From Marinobacterium rhizophilum (GTDB lineage Bacteria; Pseudomonadota; Gammaproteobacteria; Pseudomonadales; Balneatricaceae): 64,000 nucleotides of DNA. Every line of letters begins with the position of its first letter. Within the stretch, counting starts at the first letter, position 1. The notes below the pieces were generated by a model. The model had not been told where the DNA came from. It saw only the letters and a list, made by a program, of their open reading frames with translations, and ran no database searches. The stretch is from positions 3,100,001-3,164,000 of the forward strand of contig NZ_CP073347.1 in assembly GCF_024397915.1 (NCBI RefSeq). The letters run 5' to 3'. The translations under genes and the position numbers were made by a program. Positions 18,141-27,135 of this stretch are shown one piece after another.

Positions 18141-18676
18141 TAACCGGCCGCAGGCATGGGCAATGCCCGGCCTTCGGCGACCCGGCGATCACTGGCTCCA
18201 CAACGGTGCGTCGCCACCCTCCAGCCAAGCCCCCTGCACCAGCCCCCTTCCGCCGCCCCAGGCCGGACTAACAGCCGTTAGCTGGCGCGACTGCGTCCCG
18301 ACACAGACAACAACGCCCGAGATCAAGCTAGCGGCAGCGATGCCGCTGCATTCGCCTGCCTCACAACGAGTGCGATACCCTGCCGCGAGCCGTTACACTC
18401 AGACTGAAAGCCCCCCCAAAAGACAAATACTTACAAATTATTACAAGATGGTTGACCTAATAAGTCATACAATACTATTATTCAAATCAGCGAGCACTGG
18501 CACCCGGTCAAGCCCAGGATGGCATAGCGCAAGTAAGGCGCATCACAGGGCGCAGCACCTGCCCGACTACGCCGTGACATCTCGCTAACGAACAATACCC
18601 GAGCAAGGCGCATCGGCCGGCCATGACCGCCAGCCGCCAAGCCAATACAGGCTCCCCATAAAAACAAGAGGTTAGT
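18141..18676. other. 536-bp spacer between purC and the Tct operon
   Basis: No gene is supported; an open frame at 18163-18588 has noncoding composition. The AT-rich part at 18430-18490 holds a promoter and a candidate GntR operator (listed separately). The leader from the predicted start to tctC is about 190 bp. Confidence 0.5.
18452..18480 (+). promoter_or_regulatory. Promoter of the Tct-type transporter operon
   Basis: TTGACC (18452-18457), a 17-bp spacer and CTATTA (18475-18480) form a sigma-70-like promoter. An AAGTCATACAA element in the spacer (18462-18472), read on the minus strand as TTGTATGACTT, matches the island-wide TTGTAYKACAA motif at nine of eleven positions. Confidence 0.5.
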
Positions 18677-19645
18677 ATGAAACCACGCAAGCTTGTAAGC
18701 ACCCTAGCCAAAGCAATCATCACCAGCACCCTGCTACTGGGTTCTATCGCCAGCGCCGCCAGCTATCCCTCCAAGCAGATTGAAGTCATCGTGCCCTATT
18801 CCGCCGGTGGCGGTACTGACCTGGTGACCCGGGCCTTTGCCGATGCCGCCAAACAGTACCTCCCGGAAGCGATGGGCGTCGTCAACAAAACCGGTGGCGG
18901 CGGTGCCGTCGGCCTGTCTGAAATCGTGCGCGCCAGGGCTGATGGCTACCACATTGGCATGGGTACCGTTGAACTGGCGATGCTGCCGCACCTGGGGATG
19001 GTCACTTTCCAGGCCGAGGACTTTGTCCCTATTGCCCGCCTCAACGCCGAACCGAGCGCCATCTCCGTTAATGCCGATGCCCCCTGGCAAACCTATGAAG
19101 AGTTCATCGCCCACGCCAAGGCCAATCCCGGCACCGTCCGCATAGGCAACTCGGGCACCGGCGCCATTTGGCACCTGGCCGCCGAGGCTGTCGCCGACAA
19201 AACCGGCGCCCAGTTCAGCCACATCCCCTACGATGGCGCCAATCCTGCCGTTACCGCCCTGCTTGGCGGACACATTGAGGCTGTGACCGTCAGCCCGGCT
19301 GAAGTGGCCAATCACGTCAGCAACGGCAAGGTTCGCATCCTGACCATTATGTCGGACGAGCGTATCGCCGGATTCGAAGATGTGCCGACACTCAAGGAAA
19401 GCGGTGTTGACCTGAGCATCATGACCTGGCGTGGCATCGTCGTTCCCAAGAAGACACCCGAAGACATTCAGGTGATTCTGCGTGACGCCGTTAAACAGAC
19501 CGCCAACGACGAAGGCTTCAAGAGCGCGCTCGCCAAAATGAACCTGACCCATGCCTACCTGGATGCGCCGGAGTTCCAGAAGACCATCAGCCGCGATGAT
19601 GTCTTTTTCAAGGACCTGATGAAAAAGCTGGGGCTTGGCAGCTAA
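18677..19645 (+). CDS. Tripartite tricarboxylate transporter substrate-binding protein (TctC/Bug family)
   Basis: A 322-residue periplasmic protein with an N-terminal signal peptide (cleavage near SIASA-ASYP), followed by the Bug/TctC fold: YPSKQIEVIVPYSAGGGTDLVTRAFA, VNKTGGGGAVGLSEIV, GYHIGMGTVELAML and a late GIVVPKKTP. These proteins capture carboxylates and hand them to the TctA/TctB membrane part. The three genes tctC-tctB-tctA lie in order on one strand. The substrate is unknown; the GntR-like operator in its promoter hints at a sugar-acid product of the alginate or uronate pathways. Confidence 0.92.
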   Translation: MKPRKLVSTLAKAIITSTLLLGSIASAASYPSKQIEVIVPYSAGGGTDLVTRAFADAAKQYLPEAMGVVNKTGGGGAVGLSEIVRARADGYHIGMGTVELAMLPHLGMVTFQAEDFVPIARLNAEPSAISVNADAPWQTYEEFIAHAKANPGTVRIGNSGTGAIWHLAAEAVADKTGAQFSHIPYDGANPAVTALLGGHIEAVTVSPAEVANHVSNGKVRILTIMSDERIAGFEDVPTLKESGVDLSIMTWRGIVVPKKTPEDIQVILRDAVKQTANDEGFKSALAKMNLTHAYLDAPEFQKTISRDDVFFKDLMKKLGLGS

Positions 19646-19803
19646 GCTTGTCTACTCCATCCTGCCCCGTGTCTTCTGCACGGGCCGGGGTGTCTGACGC
19701 TTGGGGCCGGCCACAGGCAGGCCCAGGCGCAGACCCGATCGAAATACTATAAGAATCAGGCAGCACAGGGTTCGTACCAGGCTGCAGACTGAAGGTACCG
19801 CCC

Positions 19804-20322
19804 ATGAGCGCCCCACAGGAAACACGCCGTCCTGGCTTTCACATTCACAGTTGCTGGCTTGAACTCGGCATACCGCTGGTCACCATTGCGCTGGCATCCT
19901 TCGCACTCTTTACCGCGTCCTCTTTCCCGGCATCACTGTTGAAAACCGATGTCGGGCCCGCACGCTTCCCCCTGGTTTACGCCCTGCTGCTTATCGCGCT
20001 TTGCCTGGGACTGGTGACACTGACAGTGCGCGCAAAGCGCGCCAGTTCTGCGGCCAAAATACCCCTGCGGGACTTCCGTACCGAAATCAAATCCGCCGTC
20101 GGCATAGGGGTTTCCGTTGCCAACTTCCTGCTGATCCCCCTGGTCGGCTTTCTGATCGCCAACAGCCTCTATATGACCTGTCTCATATGGCTGCTCGGTT
20201 ATCGCCACCGAATCATGACGCCCCTGGTCGCCATGGCCATCACCGGCCTCATCTATGCCGTGTTCTACTTTGGATTAAATGTCCCCTTGCCAGAAGGTGA
20301 GTTGCTCGAGCGGTCCTTCTGA
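19804..20322 (+). CDS. Tripartite tricarboxylate transporter small membrane subunit (TctB family)
   Basis: A 172-residue protein with four hydrophobic segments (around residues 20-40, 55-75, 98-118 and 130-155) including TDVGPARFPLVYALLLIALCL, the usual TctB pattern. It partners the 505-residue TctA-type permease encoded 25 bp downstream and the binding protein upstream. Assignment rests on size, topology and position. Confidence 0.88.
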   Translation: MSAPQETRRPGFHIHSCWLELGIPLVTIALASFALFTASSFPASLLKTDVGPARFPLVYALLLIALCLGLVTLTVRAKRASSAAKIPLRDFRTEIKSAVGIGVSVANFLLIPLVGFLIANSLYMTCLIWLLGYRHRIMTPLVAMAITGLIYAVFYFGLNVPLPEGELLERSF

Positions 20323-20347
20323 ACCCTGTCTGACGAGGAAACTATAA

Positions 20348-21865
20348 ATGCAAGATTTCAGCATGCTTATCAACGGCATACTGGCGCTGTTTGCCCAGCC
20401 CATGTCGCTGCTGTTCGCCGTACTGGGCGTCACCCTGGGTGTACTGCTGGGTATACTTCCAGGCCTGACCGCGACCATGGGCGTGGCGATACTGCTGCCC
20501 TTTACCTTCGGCATGGACCCGGTACCGGCACTGCTGATGATTTCGGGTGTGTATTTTGGCGGTATCTATGGTGGCTCCATCACCGCGATTCTGTTGAACA
20601 TCCCGGGTACACCCGCCGCCGCCGCCACAGCGCTGGACGGCTACCAGCTGACCCGCCAGGGCAAGGCCGGTGTTACGCTGGGTACCGCGACGCTGTCATC
20701 CTTTGTCGGCGGCAGCATCAGCATACTCATTCTGATCTTCATGGCGCCGCTGCTGGCCGACTTTGCATTGAAGTTCAGTGCGGCGGAAAACTTTGCACTG
20801 GCAGTCTTTGGCCTCAGCATTATCGTCAGCATCTCCAGCCACTCCATGCTCAAGGGCCTGATCGCAGGGGGTATCGGACTGCTGATCGCCACTGTGGGGC
20901 TGGACCCGATGAGCGGCTATCCGCGCTTCACCGGCGGCTTTAACGAGCTGATGAGTGTGCCCTTCATTCCGATCATGATCGGCCTCTTTGCCGCATCCGA
21001 AGCCTTCAAGTCGCTGTCTGAAACCCAGGTGGCCCAAACCAGCGCCAGCGCTATCGGCCGCATCATTCCGCCCTGGAGCAGCATCAAGGGCCTGATTCCA
21101 ACGATCCTGCGCTCGGCAGGGCTGGGCAGTTTTATCGGCTCCATCCCCGGCGCCGGCGCCGATATTGCCTCTTTCGTGGCGTACAACGAGGCCAGGCGCT
21201 TTAGCAAGAACAAGGAAAACTTCGGCAAGGGCGAGCTGCAAGGGGTTGCCGCTGCAGAATCCGCCTCCAATGGCTGTACCGGCGGCGCCCTGCTACCCAT
21301 GCTGACACTGGGTATTCCGGGCGATGCGGTTACGGCCGTTATGCTCGGTGCCCTGGTGCTGCAGGGACTGCAACCGGGCCCCATGCTCTTCGCCGAACAT
21401 GGCGAACTGGTCTTTACGGTGTTTGCCGGCATGCTGTTTTGCTACCTGGTATTGCTGGCCGTAGGCCTTGCGTCCCTGCGGGTGGTGGTCAAGATCATCC
21501 GTATTCCCAAGGCGATACTGACACCGACCATTCTCTCGCTCTGCGTGGTGGGCACTTACGCCATCAACAACAGCGTGTTTGATATTGGCATCATGCTGGC
21601 GGCAGGTATCGCCGGCTACATCATGCAAAAGCGCGACTTCCCACCCTCACCCATCGTGCTGGCACTGATCATGGGTCCCATGGCGGAAAGCAACTTCCGC
21701 CGGGCACTGTCACTGCAAGGCGGCAGCTATGACTTCCTCTATACCCGCCCGATCACTGTCGTGCTGCTAAGCATCGCCCTGCTCACCCTGAGCTACCCGA
21801 TTTATCGCAAGCTGCGCAGCAAATCCGGTACCCAGGGGGCGGCGGACAGGGCGCAAAGCCACTAA
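20348..21865 (+). CDS. Tripartite tricarboxylate transporter large permease (TctA family)
   Basis: A 505-residue membrane protein with about 11-12 hydrophobic segments. Conserved TctA motifs are LLGILPGLTATMGVAILLPFTFG, YFGGIYGGSITAILLNIPGTPAAAATALDGYQL and SIPGAGADIASFVAYNEARRFSK, ending with a cytoplasmic tail. It couples carboxylate import to the ion gradient. It is last in the operon and convergent with gdhB, with no strong terminator hairpin between them. Confidence 0.95.
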   Translation: MQDFSMLINGILALFAQPMSLLFAVLGVTLGVLLGILPGLTATMGVAILLPFTFGMDPVPALLMISGVYFGGIYGGSITAILLNIPGTPAAAATALDGYQLTRQGKAGVTLGTATLSSFVGGSISILILIFMAPLLADFALKFSAAENFALAVFGLSIIVSISSHSMLKGLIAGGIGLLIATVGLDPMSGYPRFTGGFNELMSVPFIPIMIGLFAASEAFKSLSETQVAQTSASAIGRIIPPWSSIKGLIPTILRSAGLGSFIGSIPGAGADIASFVAYNEARRFSKNKENFGKGELQGVAAAESASNGCTGGALLPMLTLGIPGDAVTAVMLGALVLQGLQPGPMLFAEHGELVFTVFAGMLFCYLVLLAVGLASLRVVVKIIRIPKAILTPTILSLCVVGTYAINNSVFDIGIMLAAGIAGYIMQKRDFPPSPIVLALIMGPMAESNFRRALSLQGGSYDFLYTRPITVVLLSIALLTLSYPIYRKLRSKSGTQGAADRAQSH

Positions 21866-21966
21866 CCCGGTACCCCTGTGCCCGGGGCTCAGCTGTGCTT
21901 AAGCAGCATGATCTGCAAGCCAACATAGCCCCGGTGCTGTATCACCCTGCCGGGCTGCAGTTCCGA

Positions 21967-24900
21967 TCAGGCGGCGTTGCGCTGCTCAGTCTGTGTCAGG
22001 CGTTTCAGCGCCTGTAGCAGCACGCTCAGTTGAATGAAGCTGGGTGCCGGGCTGGCCTGAAGCGGCTCGAACAGGGTCGCAAGATCCGCGGCATCTGCGC
22101 GCAGCGCATCGAACCAGGCAGCCTCCCTCGCCGCCCCGGTATCGCCATCCGCACCTGCGGCGTCACGCCAGCTGCGTCCCAGCTCTGCGATCAGGCTGTC
22201 CAGCTCAGAGCGCAGCGATGCCCGCCCCTGGCGCTGCCAGCGATCCCCCACCGGCAGACTGTGGATGGCCAGGCGCAGCCAGTTCAGCTGCAACAGTGCT
22301 TCAAGCTGGAGGCAGGCCTGGCCGGCACGCTGGGGCTCAAGTGCACTGCCGGCACGCATTTGCACGATATCGAGCCCCACCAGGATCATCGGCAACTGCG
22401 CAACGCCCTCGGCCAGCGCCCCGGGAATGCCCTCACCGATCAGCGCCTCGGCCCGGTCCCGCAGGCGCCGCTGTTCTGCCGCGCTCTGCAAGGCCGAATG
22501 GCTCTGCATCAGGTCCGAGCGCAGTCGCTGCAGCGTGGCCTGTATATCCGTCAGGTCGCAGGCCAGCATCCCGGCGCTGCCAAGCAGCCAGCGGCACGCC
22601 TGCTCCAGCGGCTCGTTGACGCGATCCAGCAGGTCCCGCTGCAGAGCGTAGGGGACCTCGGTACCCAGGGAGTCGATGGCTGCCCAGAGAGACTCCGCCC
22701 CCAGCAGCTCCCTGGCGATGCTGTAAGCGCAAAGAAGCTCCAGTGGCGTGCAGCGCAGCTCGTCGATCATAAGGGTCGCAAAGGATGCGCCCATGCGATT
22801 CACCAGCTCGCCGGCACACTGGGTTGCAAGAATCTGATGCCGCAACGGATGCTGCTGAATCAGCTGCGGGTATTGCTGTACCAGCGGCGCCGGGAAGTAG
22901 GCCTCAAGCAGGGCACTGAAGCCCGGATTATCCGCCAGTTGCGCCGCCTCCAGCTGACTCGACAAGCGCAGCTTGCTGTACGCCACCAGCACCGCCAGTT
23001 CCGGCCGGGACAAGCCTTCATTGCGCTTGGCCCGCCGCGCCAGTTCCTGGGCATCGGGCAGGTACTCCAGCCGGGCATCGAGACCGCCGTCAAGCGCCAG
23101 GCTATGCATGAGCTGGACATGGTTGTCCAGGTTTCGTGACGCCGCCGCCAACTCCTGGCTCAGCAGAGCGGCCTGGCGGTAGTTGTTGTCCAGCACCCCG
23201 CAGGCGACGGCATCATCCAGTTGCGCCAGCAGGCGATTGCGTTCATCCAGCGCCAGCCCGGTTTCGGCCACCGCCTGGTTCAACAGCACCTTGATGTTCA
23301 CTTCATGGTCCGAACAGTCAACACCCGCGGCGTTATCGATGGCATCGGTGTTGATCAGGCCACCGGCGCGGGCATATTCGATGCGACCGCGCTGGGTCAG
23401 ACCCAGGTTGCCGCCCTCGGCCACCACCTTGCAGCGCAGATCCTGGCCATTGATGCGCACGGCATCGTTGGCCCGGTCTTTAACGCTGGCATCGGTTTCG
23501 CTGCCGGCCTTGACGTAAGTGCCGATGCCGCCGTTCCAAAGCAGGTCCACCGGGGCCTGCAGAATATGGCGAACCAGCTGCGCTGGCGTGACCCGCTCCG
23601 GCTCATCCTCGATTGCCAGTGCCTGGCGGATTTCAAGGCTGAGTGGAATCAGCTTGGCACTGCGCTCGAACACACCGCCCCCCGGCGAGATCAGGGCCCT
23701 GTCATAGTCACTCCAGGCAGAGCCTGGCAGGTTAAACAGGCGTTCACGCTCACCATAACTGCTGGCGGCATCGGGCGCGGGATCGATAAAGATATGGCGG
23801 TGATTGAAGGCCGCCACCAGGCGGATATGCCTGGACAACAGCATGCCATTGCCGAACACATCCCCGGCCATGTCACCAATGCCGACGACGGTGAAGTCGT
23901 CGCGCTGGGTATCGCGCCCCTGTTCGCGGAACAGGCGCTTGACCGACTCCCAGGCGCCACGGGCAGTGATACCCATTTTCTTGTGGTCGTAGCCGTTGCC
24001 ACCGCCGGAGGCAAAGGCGTCGCCCAGCCAGAAGCCGTACTCCCGGGAAATGGCGTTGGCGATATCGGAGAAGGTCGCCGTGCCCTTGTCGGCGGCCACC
24101 ACCAGGTAAGGGTCGTCACCGTCGTGACGTACCAGGGCGTGCGGGGCGACGACCTCGCCGTTTACAAGGTTGTCGGTGACATCCAGCAGCGCGCGAATAA
24201 AAATCTGGTAACAGGCAACTGCTTCCTGCTGGCACAACACGGCATCAGCCTCCGGCAGGTGCTTGCAGTAGAAACCGCCCTTGGAGCCCTGCGGCACGAT
24301 CACCGCATTCTTGACCATCTGTGCCTTGAGCAGCCCCAGGATCTCGGTGCGGTAGTCCTCGCGCCGGTCGGACCAGCGCAGGCCACCCCGGGCCACCTTG
24401 CCGCCGCGCAGGTGCACGCCCTCCACCCGGGGCGAATACACGAAGATCTCAAACAGTGGACAGGGCCTGGGGATATCCGCAATGCCGGCGGGGCTCAGCT
24501 TGAGGGACAGGTAGTCCCGGGGCATGCCCCTGGCGTCGCGCTGGTAAAAGTTGGTGCGCTGCACGGCCTGGATCACCGCGAGGAAGGCGCGCAGAATGCG
24601 GTCCTCATCAAGACTCTGCACCGCCTCCAGTGATGTCTCCAGGGCGGCAAGGCAGCGTGCCACGGCCAGGCCGGAGGCAGCCATGGCATCGGGCCTGGGA
24701 TCAAAGCGGGCCTCGAACAGCTCCATCAGCAGGCCGGCAATGGCGCTGTTGCGTGCCAGGGTCTGCTGCAGGTAGGGCTGGGAAAAGGGCAACTGAATCT
24801 GCCCCAGATAGCAGCCGATGGCCCGCAGTACCACCACCTGGCGCCAGTCGAGCCCGGCCGTCGCGATCAGGCGATTGTAGCCGTCGTTCTCCACCGCGTG

Positions 24901-26832
24901 CTGGCAGGTGCGGATAAACGCCTCTTCAAAACGCGCCCTGAGCCCGGGGCAGGCGGGATCGATCTTGTCGCCGCTGATATCGAAGTCCAGCATCCAGGCC
25001 GCATTGCCGCCCTGCCCAACGAGGTCGTAGGGGCGGGCACTGATCACCTCCGCACCCAGGTTTTCCAGGATAGGCAACACCGATGACAGCGCCAGCGTCT
25101 GGCCACGGCCATAGAGCTTGAAGCGCAGGGACGCCGGGTCAAGCGGATCCCTGAGGTACAGCCTGGCCGCCAGCGGCGCGGCGGCACTGAGCCCCTGCAG
25201 CCGAAGCAGATCCCGGGCCGCCGCCTCGACGGGACAATCCTCCCGGTACGCCGCCGGCAGCGCAACCCCGAAGCGCTGCAGCAAGCCGAGCCCGGCGGCC
25301 TCGCCGTGCTGGCTGACAAGCTCGGTGCGCAGCCGGTCCTCCCAGCTCAGCATTGCCTGGGCCAGGCGCCGCTCCAGCGCGTCGATATCCAGCTTCAGGC
25401 GGTGGGCGTCCGTGGTATGGATACGGTATTGCACCGTCGCCAGCAAGCCATCGAGGTCACAGGTGCGGTATTCGGCGTCGCTGCCATCGAGCGCCAGCAG
25501 CAGGACCTGCTGCAGCCGCCGCCGCAGACTGGCACTGTATTTTTCCCGCGGCACCATCACCATGGCGGACACGAAGCGGCCATAGACATCGCTGCGGCTG
25601 AAGACTCGCAGCTGCGGACGGTCATGGGCTTCGAGCATCCCGCGCAGAATATCCTCCAGTTCCACCGGGTTGCACTGCAGCATCTCGTCGCGAGGGTAGT
25701 GCGCCAGTATTCGCTGCAGCAGGCGGCCGCGGTAGCTATCGGCGCGCACGCCCAGGCGTGACCAGAGCTGCTCGACACGCAGACGCAGCAGCGGCACCTC
25801 GCTGGCGGAGGCACTGTAGGCATCGGGGCCGTAAAGGCCAAAGAAACGGTGTTCCCCCACCACCTGTCCGCTGGTATCGAACTGTTTCACCCCCAGATAA
25901 TCCAGATGACCGGCACGGCCGACCGGCGAACAGTAGGTCGACTTGGTGAGGATCAGCGGGTTGCTGTCCAGCACCAGGCGGGACAGGTAGGGCGACAGTT
26001 CGATCTGCTTCTTGTCGACGGGGAAGTGACGCTCCAGCCGCAGGATCCCGAGCCGGCTGTCCTCATCCAGCGCCAGCCGGCAGCGCTCTGGCACCACGCA
26101 GGACAGGGAATAGTAGGCGTAGCCAATAAAGGTGAAGCGTCCGTCCCGCAGCCAGCCGAGGTAATCCAGGGTCTGCTCGACCCCAGCATTCGTCCGCTCC
26201 AGCGTCTGCTGTACCGTCGCCGCTGCACCGATAGCGGCCGCCAGGCGCTGCTGCATGGCCGCGCTGTCGGTATCGACCAGGCACACATCCTCGATCGCAA
26301 GGCGGCAGCCATCGACCAGTGCCTCGAGGCGCTGCGGCGAGTCCTGACCGTCGATCTCGAACCGCACGATGGCTTCGCGACAACCGCGTTCGTGCGCCTG
26401 CGCCGTGCCAATCGACAGCAGCTGGCCATCCGGGTCCCGCTCGACCAGCACCACCGGATGCACCACCTGGTGCACCGTCAGCCCTTCGCGCTGCAGCGCC
26501 ATGCCGAGCGAAGCCACCAGGTGACAGCGATCCTCGGTTATCACCTCGATAATGGAGTGGCTGGACGCCCTGTTATCAGCCCCGGTATCCGGATTGAAAG
26601 CCCGTACCAGAACCTCACCCGGGCGACGCTGCCCGGCAAAGTCCAGCAGCCCCTGCAGCACCGCCAGCAGCGTATCCGGCTGCTGGCTTTCCAGCGCGCT
26701 GCAGCTGACTTCGCCGCAGAACAGCTGGCACAGGGCGTCCAGTTGCGCCGCCCGGGCCGCCGGGTAGCGCCTGGCAATCGTACTCTGGAGATTGGAAATG
26801 ACGTTATTTTTTCGCATCGCAGCTTTCAGCAT
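21967..26832 (-). CDS. gdhB: Large NAD-specific glutamate dehydrogenase (GDH-1600 class)
   Basis: A 1621-residue protein, almost the same size as the 1620-residue Pseudomonas enzyme. It has N-terminal ACT-like regulatory domains, then the catalytic domain with VPQGSKGGFYCKHL (catalytic Lys), GMGDMAGDVFGNGML-like VGIGDMAGDVFGNGM, DLLWNGGIGTYVKA and KVVAEGGNLGLTQRGRIEYA, and a long helical C-terminus. It deaminates glutamate to 2-oxoglutarate with NAD+. The start at 26832 (MLKAAMRKNN) is preferred over 26943 because it gives family length and the extra N-terminus looks noncoding. Placed beside the hut locus, it can drain the glutamate that HutG releases. Confidence 0.95.
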   Translation of the reverse strand: MLKAAMRKNNVISNLQSTIARRYPAARAAQLDALCQLFCGEVSCSALESQQPDTLLAVLQGLLDFAGQRRPGEVLVRAFNPDTGADNRASSHSIIEVITEDRCHLVASLGMALQREGLTVHQVVHPVVLVERDPDGQLLSIGTAQAHERGCREAIVRFEIDGQDSPQRLEALVDGCRLAIEDVCLVDTDSAAMQQRLAAAIGAAATVQQTLERTNAGVEQTLDYLGWLRDGRFTFIGYAYYSLSCVVPERCRLALDEDSRLGILRLERHFPVDKKQIELSPYLSRLVLDSNPLILTKSTYCSPVGRAGHLDYLGVKQFDTSGQVVGEHRFFGLYGPDAYSASASEVPLLRLRVEQLWSRLGVRADSYRGRLLQRILAHYPRDEMLQCNPVELEDILRGMLEAHDRPQLRVFSRSDVYGRFVSAMVMVPREKYSASLRRRLQQVLLLALDGSDAEYRTCDLDGLLATVQYRIHTTDAHRLKLDIDALERRLAQAMLSWEDRLRTELVSQHGEAAGLGLLQRFGVALPAAYREDCPVEAAARDLLRLQGLSAAAPLAARLYLRDPLDPASLRFKLYGRGQTLALSSVLPILENLGAEVISARPYDLVGQGGNAAWMLDFDISGDKIDPACPGLRARFEEAFIRTCQHAVENDGYNRLIATAGLDWRQVVVLRAIGCYLGQIQLPFSQPYLQQTLARNSAIAGLLMELFEARFDPRPDAMAASGLAVARCLAALETSLEAVQSLDEDRILRAFLAVIQAVQRTNFYQRDARGMPRDYLSLKLSPAGIADIPRPCPLFEIFVYSPRVEGVHLRGGKVARGGLRWSDRREDYRTEILGLLKAQMVKNAVIVPQGSKGGFYCKHLPEADAVLCQQEAVACYQIFIRALLDVTDNLVNGEVVAPHALVRHDGDDPYLVVAADKGTATFSDIANAISREYGFWLGDAFASGGGNGYDHKKMGITARGAWESVKRLFREQGRDTQRDDFTVVGIGDMAGDVFGNGMLLSRHIRLVAAFNHRHIFIDPAPDAASSYGERERLFNLPGSAWSDYDRALISPGGGVFERSAKLIPLSLEIRQALAIEDEPERVTPAQLVRHILQAPVDLLWNGGIGTYVKAGSETDASVKDRANDAVRINGQDLRCKVVAEGGNLGLTQRGRIEYARAGGLINTDAIDNAAGVDCSDHEVNIKVLLNQAVAETGLALDERNRLLAQLDDAVACGVLDNNYRQAALLSQELAAASRNLDNHVQLMHSLALDGGLDARLEYLPDAQELARRAKRNEGLSRPELAVLVAYSKLRLSSQLEAAQLADNPGFSALLEAYFPAPLVQQYPQLIQQHPLRHQILATQCAGELVNRMGASFATLMIDELRCTPLELLCAYSIARELLGAESLWAAIDSLGTEVPYALQRDLLDRVNEPLEQACRWLLGSAGMLACDLTDIQATLQRLRSDLMQSHSALQSAAEQRRLRDRAEALIGEGIPGALAEGVAQLPMILVGLDIVQMRAGSALEPQRAGQACLQLEALLQLNWLRLAIHSLPVGDRWQRQGRASLRSELDSLIAELGRSWRDAAGADGDTGAAREAAWFDALRADAADLATLFEPLQASPAPSFIQLSVLLQALKRLTQTEQRNAA

Positions 26833-27017
26833 GTCTCTCGTACCGCCCTCAACCCTTGATTGATTCCAGCCAAACAACTTGCAAGAGGTAAACGGTTCGG
26901 GACAGTGACCCGGGCCCTGGAGAGGCGAACGACAGCGGGTCAACAGTCCCTATTCGATTGCGGCCACAGCAGGAACCATGGCGACAAGCGGATAGGTACT
27001 CGAATGCACAGGCACTT

Positions 27018-27058
27018 AAAAAAACGGCCGGCGGATATGTGCGTATCGGCGCCAGCCG
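27018..27058 (-). terminator. Terminator after hutU
   Basis: On the minus strand a 9-bp stem (CGGCTGGCG / CGCCGGCCG, one wobble) with a 16-nt loop is followed by seven T residues. It ends the leftward hutI-hutG-hutU transcript. A second hairpin without a T run (GAGGTGGCG / CGCCGCCTC) lies nearer the hutU stop. Confidence 0.7.
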
Positions 27059-27135
27059 GTGCGTAAAAAAGCAATACAACAGAAGAGCAGGCAAGAGGCG
27101 GCGCGACGCCACCTCTCAACTGTATCGCGCAGGAG

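Noticed and set aside
18141..18190. GC-rich inverted segments after purC as a terminator
   Set aside because: Arms are interrupted and no T tract follows.
18163..18588. 141-codon open frame between purC and tctC
   Set aside because: Composition is noncoding and it runs through the promoter and operator of the Tct operon.
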